Of a stretch of DNA of 64,000 nt, positions 56,525-64,000 are shown piece after piece. The first letter of the stretch is position 1, and each line of letters begins with the position of its first letter. The DNA lies in contig BLJB01000075.1 in the NCBI GenBank assembly GCA_013423325.1, positions 421-64,420 on the forward strand, in the 5' to 3' direction. The notes under the pieces were generated by a model. That model was given only the letters and a program-made list of their open reading frames with translations, was not told the DNA's origin and ran no database searches. Position numbers and translations under genes: made by a program. Source of the stretch: Usnea hakonensis. Its lineage: Eukaryota; Ascomycota; Lecanoromycetes; Lecanorales; Parmeliaceae.

Positions 56525-59419
56525 GTCGAGACGAGACACAGGTCTCCTGAAACTGTATTCGACCAAAGGAATGTGGTCTCAGCAGTACAGGCAAGATGAT
56601 GCTCAACATCAAACCGTCTGATACCCTCCCTATACATGTGGGAAATTGACACGAGGACGGAATATGGAATGGTTTACAAGCTCTCTGGCCCCAGGTTCTC
56701 ACCTCGGGCCTTTGTTTATCCGAGTATTAGTCTGTCCTGTCAAGTTTCGGCTTGTAGTGTGGTCTGTGCCAAGTGCCAAAAGTTGAAAAAGAAAACAGAG
56801 CTTGCCACACCTGGCGTCCAACGCAAAAGCGATTTGTACCTTGGATCGCCTAATTCCAGTACTGAAAGAGGAAAATCCTCAGCTACGTCAAAAGCCTCCG
56901 GCATAGGATAAGTAGGCTGAGCTTCTTGTGTGTTCCCTTTATGCAGTCTAATTGACATGTTTATGTAGAGAAGACTCCCCACCAAAGGTGCACTTAATCC
57001 ATACCCAGCTTACAGCTCCACATGTGCAACATGCAAGACGAAAGTATAGTCGAACGCTCTGAGAAGAAAATCAAATACAAGAGACTAAATGGGGGATAGA
57101 TAGACCAAGGTCATAAAGTCTGCAACCGGTGTGCCTATGAAAGTGACAACGGTACGTTTTGTCTTGGCTACTGTCAGCAATAACCACCAACTGCAAAGGA
57201 CTGACATTATATTTGAGTATGCACCATCTGTGGCAAGATCCAAAACAAAAGCACGGCTTCTAGCGGGCCAAAAATTTTCGTCCAAACAGTCAATTCCAGC
57301 TCCTTTAATCCCATTTTGCAGCAAGTGAATCTTTATAATGTTTGAAGCTTGGGTTTGTACGACATCCAATATGCTCGATTACATATCAGAAGTCTCAGTG
57401 TGAAGATCCTACGTTCTACATGGAGGCACCTGTGAGGACCGTAGAAGGAGATGGGCGCCACGACAAGGATTGTAATGTTTCACGAAGCTCATGACTGCCA
57501 GACGTGGGATCGTTGTTGTTATTTTGTGAGACTACAATCACTTGACTTCCATTTTGTCGTTATAGGTGTAGGTACCCTCTTCCTGACAATGAATGCAAAT
57601 AACATCATAACACTTTTTTCCCTCGTCACATCGCCCCTAGAGTTTCTGAAGTTTTCTCAACGTACTATTGATATTCATGGTGCACATCTTAGATTCAAGA
57701 ATCGCGGGTATGTTTGTAGCACTTCGCTTGCTGAGGCAATCGATGGTTATGAGGAACAATAAAGCAAATAGGAATTCCTTTGCACCGTTGTCACCGGCAT
57801 GAGTGACTTCTGTTGCAATACTGCCAACCATCTTGGCATGTACCAAAAACCTAGACTGAGAGGGTTTGTAGGATCATTTGCCACTTTGATCTAGTTGGCG
57901 GAGACGTAAGAGCATATATGGGTACTGTTCACGTGCTGTTATTATTCATTCTGCCGATTCGAGCCCGTGGGATCAGGCTGGAAGTTGGGAGTATATTGAT
58001 CTGACTTTCGTCTCCTCCTACTCGAATGGCTGATGGAGCAGTCGGGACAAGGTTGACAAGATTGCACGCAGTCTGCTTGAAGAGGGCATTTGCAACGGCG
58101 TTAGAGTACCTCAAGTGTGGCTTGACGCTGCTATAAAAAGATAAGCAAAAGTTATAATTTAGACTTATCAGACATGGGAAATTAAGCATCATTAGTATGC
58201 AGATCAGGTACGAGAAGCCAAGAAGAAAAGAAAACTAAGGTACCTAGGTACCTAGGTACTCCGTACGTATGAAGTACCTAAGTTCTGTACTACGTGTATG
58301 TACTAGCATTGATATTCTCGACGCCGTACAATCAAGTCGTCAACCAGGCGCTGATGTTGGTCGACAGTGAACCCAATGGCAAAGAAGAAAGGCAAAATTG
58401 GGCATTCTCGAGAGGTGGAAGAGACCAAATACTCGTACATAATCGTATGCTTGTTGCATATGCATCATGATGAAGCTACTCTACTACGTATTATTGAGTA
58501 ACGTGCTTTCTGGAGGCAGACGAACGCCTCGTAGTCGTACCTCTTAGTCTTACCTTAGGCTCTTTTACCCCTGGATCCTAGTGCGTGCCTACCCCCTTTC
58601 CTTTATAATTGGCCCCCTGCGGAACCCTAAAAATGATTATATTTCTACCCGTTTACCGGCAACATTTCTCATTTTCCATCTTTTCTATCATTTCCAAACA
58701 CCTCGTTCTTCCTTTGACCCCCCCAACATTCTTTTCTTCTGCTTTGCTTTGCTTTTCTATTCATCCTCTTTCATCTCACGTAAACTCTTCTAATTCTCCA
58801 TACCGGACACTCATTTACATCTTCTCTTTACATAATTATTACACCTCCAAAGCATTCAAACGCCCTCTCTTTGTTCGCCTGCCCATACAAGCCTATCCGG
58901 CATTCCGACATCAACACTTGCTGAAAGCGGCCATAGCTCTCCAGAAGCACCATCCATCCATCCATCCATTTGATACCCTCAACCTTCATCCAAACGCGCA
59001 CTCGGACCCCGCAATCATCTTGGCTCGAACGCTCAACTACTTGGGACACCGTCACTTTGCACATTCTCCTTCTACTTTTTCTAATACTTGAATAGACCAC
59101 AAAGCTAATTGACGCTCCTTACTCAATCGTGTATCCTATCTCTCAGAAGGTGTGCCAGCCTTCTCTCTTTCGGGATATAGCTGTTTTCTTCGTGGATACT
59201 AACAGATGCAGGTACTCACGCTACCTCGGATAGCTGTCTCCTGTACCATAGCCCATAAGCACTGTCCTTCAATCCTCGACTACCAGACGCGTTTTTGAAA
59301 AGCCTTCCTATCCCATTACTGCGTTCGGAGGTTCGGATCCGAACCCTCACACCTCCAACACGGCTGCCGTTGCGTCACATCAGCAGGACAGCTTCGTCCT
59401 GCCACCACATCTGCTCGCA
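56525..59419. other. Long intergenic region between drs2 and RRM gene
   Basis: 2.9 kb with no gene I can support. Frames at 56636-56911, 57085-57369 (-) and 57451-57762 (+) have no family motif. It contains GGTACCTAGGTACCTAGGTACTCCGTACG (58240-58268), a pyrimidine-rich stretch from about 58590, and (CATC)n at 58948-58969. The last 800 bp probably form the long 5' leader of the RRM gene, since 5' introns with GT-AG ends are possible there (for example GGTACTC after 59208). Confidence 0.5.
58948..58969. repeat. (CATC)n microsatellite in RRM-gene leader
   Basis: Five tandem CATC/CCAT units in a C/T-rich stretch upstream of the RRM gene. Confidence 0.85.
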
Positions 59420-61981
59420 ATGCAGCCTCAAGAGACTGCAATGGATAATCATGCCCACACTCCAGCGGGGCGTTTTTCAAGCTCTTTTGCGAAACCTGCG
59501 AATGCCAACAGCAATGAGACGGGCTTTTCCCATGGCGCATACAACTCAAATCAGCATTCTGTTGGAGGCTACGCTCGTAGGCACCCACATCGAGCAAATA
59601 TGTCCATCAATACCGGCGCTTATGGGCAAACGAATCCTCAAAATGCAAGCGACATGACGACACCCGGAACAGCCGTGGACATGAACTTCACCCCTCTATT
59701 GCCAACTAATCTGCTTATTGGCAGTCCTTTTCAGCCAGCTACTCCTCAATTCAGCAATTTCGGCGGCTTCCAACAGCAAAATTCTGCTGCGCATCAACAC
59801 AATCAACAAGCGCAGATCAGTACTCCCTTGAACGACCAACATGGCGGATTCTCTCCTCAGTCATATCCAAATATGGGTTCGGCGAACAATTATGGAGTGC
59901 GACAGTACGTAGGAGGACCTCAGTCACCAACTGACACGTTCGGCAATATCGGTAATCAGGGATTTGCTGCAAATTTGCCAATGCAGATTGCCCCAACTAT
60001 GGGGAGCGCCAGCAGTAGAACTGTGTATCTTGGCAACATACCTCCTGAGACTTCCGCTGAAGAGATTCTTGGCCATGTGAGAAGTGGACAGATCGAGTCT
60101 GTCCGCTTACTTCCAGACAAGAACTGTGCGTTTATCTCATTCCTTGATGGTAGCTCAGCTACCCACTTCCATTCAGACGCAATCTTGAAGAAGCTTGCTA
60201 TACGTGGTCAGGATATTAAGATTGGCTGGGGGAAGCCAGCCCAAGTACCGACGTCCGTCTCCGTTGCAGTCCAGCAATCGGGTGCATCTAGGAATGTCTA
60301 TCTGGGAAATTTGCCAGAGACAGTCACTGAGATGGAGTTAAGAGATGATCTCGGCAAATTTGGGCCTATTGATACGGTCAAAATTGTGCGTGAAAAGGCG
60401 ATTGGATTTGTTCATTTTCTTTCGATCAGCAACGCTATTAAAGCTGTCTCGCAGCTCCCTCAGGAACCCAAATGGCAGGCCCCTCGGCGTGTCTACTACG
60501 GAAAGGATAGATGTGCATATGTTTCAAAGACGCAACAGCAGAATGCAGCTCAGTATCTCGGGATCGCCCCAGGTTACGCACACATGCTAAATGGAGCGGA
60601 TCGTGACTTGATATCCAATGCTCTGGCTCAACAGTCTGTTGCAGCAGCGGCTGTGGCAACTCAGGCTGGAGGAGTAAACAATCTTGGTAATCGTACCGTA
60701 TATCTTGGAAATATTCATCCAGAAACCACGGTTGAAGAGATTTGTAACGTCGTTCGAGGTGGTCTGTTACACCACATCAGATACATCCCGGACAAGCATA
60801 TCTGCTTTGTCACATTCATCGATCCTACGTCAGCCGCCTCTTTCTATGCGCTGAGTAATATTCAGGGACTCATGATCCACAATCGAAGACTTAAGATTGG
60901 CTGGGGTAAGCATTCAGGTGCTTTGCCACCAGCAATAGCTCTAGCTGTCAGTGGAGGCGCTTCTCGGAACGTCTACGTTGGAAACCTAGATGAGTCGTGG
61001 ACAGAAGAGCGGCTGCGTCAAGACTTCTCGGAATACGGCGAGATTGAGCTTGTAAATACACTCCGAGAGAAGAGCTGTGCGTTTGTCAATTTCACCAATA
61101 TCTCAAACGCCATCAAGGCAATTGAGGCCATTCGAAGCAGGGAGGATTACCAACGGTTCAAGGTGAACTTTGGCAAAGATCGTTGCGGAAATGCCCCTCG
61201 ACAGAACAATCAGAACTCGTCGCAACAACAGATCCCGTCCATGCAGGGACACGAGAGCATGACGTCGCCTTCACCAATGAATGGAAGTCTACACCCGTCG
61301 ATGAGCCATAATGGATCTTCGGTCAGCCCCACCAGGGCTGCACTTTCTCCCGAACCTGGATCCACAGGATCCAACTCGCAAAACGGCTTCCACTTTCACC
61401 AGCAATCCAATCATTCGCATACTCCATCTGCGATTCTGAATGCTGGCAGTAACAATCCTCTGACAATGTATCTCAACCAAATGTCCCTCCAACAGACCCA
61501 GCAAGAGCAAGAGTCACAGCAGCAGCAGGTGGACCCTTACTCTGTCGCTACCTTACAACAGCAGCAACAACAAATTCTCGCTAACCAGCAAGCCACTATG
61601 TACGGGAACCCTAATAATGTGGCTTTTAGCAACAATATGCTCGATGCACCGCAACATCAGGGGCATAGCAGCAGTTATAGTCAAGGCGTTAATGGAATCG
61701 GCTTCTCTACGGCTGCGCCGACGATTGGTGGCTTGCTCGCACCCTCCCGCAACCAGCAGCATGCTCGTGCTGTCAGTTTACCTGCTTTCTCACAAGAAGC
61801 TTTCACCAACGGCGGGAATCAGGGTCAGCAGTCTCTGCCGCAGCAGCAGCAAGGATTGCAGCAAAGATCGCAGCAGCAATATAGCCATAGGCATCAGCTC
61901 AGCAGCGTTAGTGGCTTAGGCTTTGGCAACGCAAACTCGGGCCTGAACGGATGGGCAGAGGAGAGCGCTGGGCCGCAGTGA
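59420..61981 (+). CDS. Four-RRM RNA-binding protein (Nrd1/Msa-like)
   Basis: Single exon of 853 aa. The N-terminal 195 residues are Asn/Gln/Ser-rich. Four RRMs lie at about residues 198-275 ('RTVYLGNIPPETS...CAFISFLD'), 290-375 ('RNVYLGNLPETVTEMEL...IGFVHFL'), 425-505 ('RTVYLGNIHPETT...ICFVTFID') and 517-595 ('RNVYVGNLDESWTEERL...CAFVNFT'). RRM 1 and 3 both end 'IKIGWGK/LKIGWGK'. This pairwise pattern is that of S. pombe Nrd1, S. cerevisiae Mrn1 and fungal Msa-type negative regulators of differentiation, which bind mRNAs such as those for meiosis or cytokinesis. The C-terminus is Gln-rich (prion-like) with CAG/CAA runs. The long leader suggests translational control. Confidence 0.9.
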   Translation: MQPQETAMDNHAHTPAGRFSSSFAKPANANSNETGFSHGAYNSNQHSVGGYARRHPHRANMSINTGAYGQTNPQNASDMTTPGTAVDMNFTPLLPTNLLIGSPFQPATPQFSNFGGFQQQNSAAHQHNQQAQISTPLNDQHGGFSPQSYPNMGSANNYGVRQYVGGPQSPTDTFGNIGNQGFAANLPMQIAPTMGSASSRTVYLGNIPPETSAEEILGHVRSGQIESVRLLPDKNCAFISFLDGSSATHFHSDAILKKLAIRGQDIKIGWGKPAQVPTSVSVAVQQSGASRNVYLGNLPETVTEMELRDDLGKFGPIDTVKIVREKAIGFVHFLSISNAIKAVSQLPQEPKWQAPRRVYYGKDRCAYVSKTQQQNAAQYLGIAPGYAHMLNGADRDLISNALAQQSVAAAAVATQAGGVNNLGNRTVYLGNIHPETTVEEICNVVRGGLLHHIRYIPDKHICFVTFIDPTSAASFYALSNIQGLMIHNRRLKIGWGKHSGALPPAIALAVSGGASRNVYVGNLDESWTEERLRQDFSEYGEIELVNTLREKSCAFVNFTNISNAIKAIEAIRSREDYQRFKVNFGKDRCGNAPRQNNQNSSQQQIPSMQGHESMTSPSPMNGSLHPSMSHNGSSVSPTRAALSPEPGSTGSNSQNGFHFHQQSNHSHTPSAILNAGSNNPLTMYLNQMSLQQTQQEQESQQQQVDPYSVATLQQQQQQILANQQATMYGNPNNVAFSNNMLDAPQHQGHSSSYSQGVNGIGFSTAAPTIGGLLAPSRNQQHARAVSLPAFSQEAFTNGGNQGQQSLPQQQQGLQQRSQQQYSHRHQLSSVSGLGFGNANSGLNGWAEESAGPQ

Positions 61982-62805
61982 GAGAGAGAATCTACGCGGT
62001 TCATTGTACAATCAATTGTTTCCATATTTCCTTTTATCATTGATTACTGGTCTATGTGGTTGGATACAGAGCGTTTATCATCTCCAGGTATCGAGTTCGC
62101 CGAAGCTCTAATTCCCCTCGTGCAAATTATCTTCTCTTAATTTTTAATGCCTCACTGGCGGGGCTGGCGGCCATGTGGTAGCGGTTTGATGAGAGAACAG
62201 ACTGTAGGGAGGCCAAAAGGGTGGACCGGAAAGACATCATTATCGTCGTCGCAGACTTTGGAAAGTCGAAAGAGGAAGAAAGCAAAGGCCTCATATCTTA
62301 CTGATAGGTTAAATAGAATAGCTTCGAAGATGAAGGAGACTATGTAGTTGGAGAGATTTGAGGGGGAGAGGCCTCCGATTAGCTTGGAAAATGAAGCCCT
62401 ACCTCATTGAAAATTGATACAAATGGAAGTCCCTAATCGAAATAGGACGAAAGCACGGTCGACGACTTGAATGATACTCCTATCTATCCATGCTGACAAA
62501 GAATGGCTGTTGTCGACAGGATTGTACGACAGCAATGGAAGAGAACCAATAGAGCATATGGAAGGATAGACAGGTGAGTGAGCAAAACATTTAAGCTATC
62601 GGTGCCCATGAGAGCATGTGACTATCGCACGGTAGACAGGAGTGCCATCACCTCCTACAAACGCATCGGAAACTGAAAATTGGGCTTGCCCAGTTGTAGC
62701 CGGCTGGAGAGGGGTAGGAATGGAGAGTGATACACGAACTTCAGTGCTTGAGCGTCTTACTGATATTTCACGTACTCTCCCAGCAACCTTCTCCAGCGGA
62801 GAAAT
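61982..62805. other. Intergenic region, convergent 3' flanks
   Basis: 824 bp between the RRM gene (+) and the Ecl1-like gene (-). A + frame at 62147-62347 lacks family features. No gene supported. Confidence 0.5.
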
Positions 62806-64000
62806 CTACATCTCTCCTGTTCGTAGCAACTTCTTTAAGCTTCCGGTAGCAGAGCCTAAGTTCGTCCCAACAAATTTCTTCTCGTATGTAAGGTCATCAT
62901 CCTCAGCCAGAGCAAGCTTTCCCCTTTTGGTGCAACGTGAATTGGTCGTAGTTGGCATGCTGAGAGTAGGGCGAGCAACAAATTCGTACGGCGTGCCGGA
63001 CAAACTCTCCTCGCTCGAGGTGCTAGCGGTGGGGGTATGGCTGAGCGAGGGGGCGGTACGGCTCGAAAGGGTGCTACGATCGTGGCCAAGTGTAGGGCGA
63101 CGCTTCGAAGAAAGCGAATCATTTGAGCGATGGAATTTGCTAAGGTAAGAGAACGCCTCGTTGCCGGTACGAAGGGGTAGCTTTGGCTTCCCATCCTTTG
63201 GACTAGGCGGCGATTTACTTTCCATCAAAGTCGGTTCAGCGGGCTTCCACTCAGTGGGGTCGAGATCTGATTTGCCATTGCTTCACCAAATTGAAGTCAG
63301 CGTCACTGCTCCAGGACAAATCTGACTGCAAAAGCACGTGGGACGATTTCGAATACAAGATTTGGATTTTTCGATGCCACATCTTGTATTTAAGAATCAG
63401 AAGAAGGCAGGGAAAAGGGAACTCTCACTGCGAAAGGGTGCTTACTGGGCCACGGGAGGTATCCTTGCGTCACTTGTGGGGCGAGGGGTAGGTTGCATAG
63501 CGGCAACGTGTGCAGGACTTCTCGAGCCCGAAAGGTCGAAATTACTGTCAGAGTGTGCAGAGGGTCCAATTTCCGTAGGGCTCATCAAGTTGAGGTAGAG
63601 GTTGGTGGTAGGAACGAAAGAGTCACGGCGACGGCAACTATCGTGTCCGTTAGTAAGATGTAAGCTGGGACGGATGCGGGATGAGATACCTCTCTGAACA
63701 ATAGAGGATGGAGGAATTAGGGACCACGATTTGCTTCTCACACATTGCACTATGGACCTAGTCAGCAGCGATAAAGCATGACCATAGAATACTCATTGTG
63801 CTGACTCACCAGAATTGCAAGAAGCTGGACGCCATATCGTCGTCCTCGTCGTCTTGAAAAGCGTCTCCTTGGTCCTCCTTGGAAAGCTTGGTACCTTTGG
63901 CAGCCTTGATGGTGATCTTGGGAGAGATAGGAGCCTTGGAAGAAAAGGCAGATGGGAGAGCTTTGACCGAAACCTTCCTCAGGTTTGACGGAGGTTGACG
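62806..64000 (-). CDS. Ecl1-like (life-span regulatory factor) zinc-binding protein, 5' end outside window
   Basis: Exons supported on the minus strand: from beyond 64000 to 63810, 63749-63690, and 63637-63446. Then comes a less certain junction to the last exon ending at 62806. Spliced, they give 'FCAMCEKQIVVPNSSILYCSESCRRRDSF', the C-x2-C...C-x3-C cluster that defines the Ecl1/PF12855 family; half of it comes from a 60-nt exon. Upstream is a Lys/Ser-rich acidic segment ('KITIKAAKGTKL', 'DDEDDDMASSFLQF'). Downstream is a disordered Ser/Pro-rich tail ('SYLSKFHRSNDSLSSKRRPT', end LLRTGEM). Fission yeast Ecl proteins extend chronological life span on starvation and bind zinc. The segment 63230-63440 contains a coding-like stretch in one frame and the next exon in another, so an extra intron there remains unresolved. 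Confidence 0.7.

Noticed and set aside
57085..57762. Two opposite frames (94 aa minus, 103 aa plus) in the drs2-RRM gap
   Set aside because: No motif, no family resemblance, no convincing splice partners.
58609..59091. 160-codon + frame in the pyrimidine-rich region upstream of the RRM gene
   Set aside because: Composition-driven (C/T-rich, Ser/His/Leu/Phe); more likely a long 5' leader.
62147..62347. 66-codon + frame after the RRM gene
   Set aside because: Short, no motif, lies in the likely 3' UTR.
1..64000. tRNA, 5S rRNA or CRISPR arrays
   Set aside because: I looked for TTCGANNCC-type T-loops with plausible acceptor stems, for 5S-like A/C boxes and for regularly spaced repeats; none held up. 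CRISPR is not expected in a fungal nuclear genome.
1..64000. A secondary-metabolite or effector gene cluster
   Set aside because: Gene content is housekeeping and dispersed; the two Zn2Cys6 regulators, one LysM protein without signal peptide and a dead methyltransferase do not form a cluster with a backbone enzyme.

Overview
This window reads as nuclear DNA of a filamentous ascomycete (Pezizomycotina; a Leotiomycete or Sordariomycete is plausible but not provable here). The reasons are short GT-AG introns (mostly 45-220 bp) with CTNAC-like branch sites, two Zn2Cys6 regulators, a CTF1/FarA-type regulator, an Ecm14-type carboxypeptidase, and repeat copies carrying the C-to-T/G-to-A, TpA-rich scars of repeat-induced point mutation (RIP).

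Layout. Positions 1-5855 hold the 3' part of a Ty3/Gypsy chromovirus-like retrotransposon (gag, protease, RT, RNase H, integrase, chromodomain, polypurine tract, 3' LTR) broken by RIP-type stops. Positions 5856-8030 are a very TA-rich block containing a heavily mutated PIF/Harbinger-like DDE transposase on the minus strand and a pair of direct repeats mutated to different degrees. From about 8280 onward the sequence is an ordinary gene-rich euchromatic arm. The order is: Zn2Cys6 regulator (-), Rrn11-like Pol I factor (-), myristoylation-motif RING-H2 protein (+), V-ATPase subunit e (-), peroxisomal multifunctional beta-oxidation enzyme MFE-2/Fox2 (-), Tda10-like P-loop kinase (+), FHIT-type HIT hydrolase (-), membrane-anchored alpha/beta hydrolase (+), CTF1/FarA-like fatty-acid regulator (+), LysM protein (+), CoA-binding-fold protein (-), broken methyltransferase (+), Rad4/XPC (+), Ecm14 pseudo-carboxypeptidase (-), Sec7-PH Arf GEF (+), mitochondrial beta-ketoacyl-ACP synthase Cem1 (-), mitochondrial ribosomal protein L46/Mrpl17 (+), NiCoT nickel transporter (-), Drs2-type P4-ATPase (-), four-RRM Nrd1/Msa-like RNA-binding protein (+), and the 3' part of an Ecl1-like zinc protein (-).

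Many of these genes are split into short exons. I rebuilt the spliced models by hand, checking that phases close and that family motifs are restored across junctions. V-ATPase subunit e (75 aa, four exons), the CoA-binding protein (156 aa, three exons) and NiCoT (435 aa, eleven exons including 12-nt and 7-nt microexons) cannot be seen as single long reading frames.

Functional links. The peroxisomal MFE-2 gene lies about 4.6 kb from a CTF1/FarA-family regulator, and its promoter carries the CCTCGG core recognised by that family. Cem1 and L46 are head to head over about 250 bp and both act in mitochondria. The Sec7 GEF and Drs2 flippase, both late-Golgi trafficking factors, lie within 6 kb of each other. 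Repeat-free intergenic DNA recurrently contains GGTACCT/TAAGGTA-type low-complexity tracts of unknown role.

The most interesting sequence-level observations are a textbook -1 frameshift signal between gag and pol, consecutive microexons in the nickel transporter, the Glu-to-Lys active-site change in Ecm14, and FarA-type sites in the MFE-2 neighbourhood.
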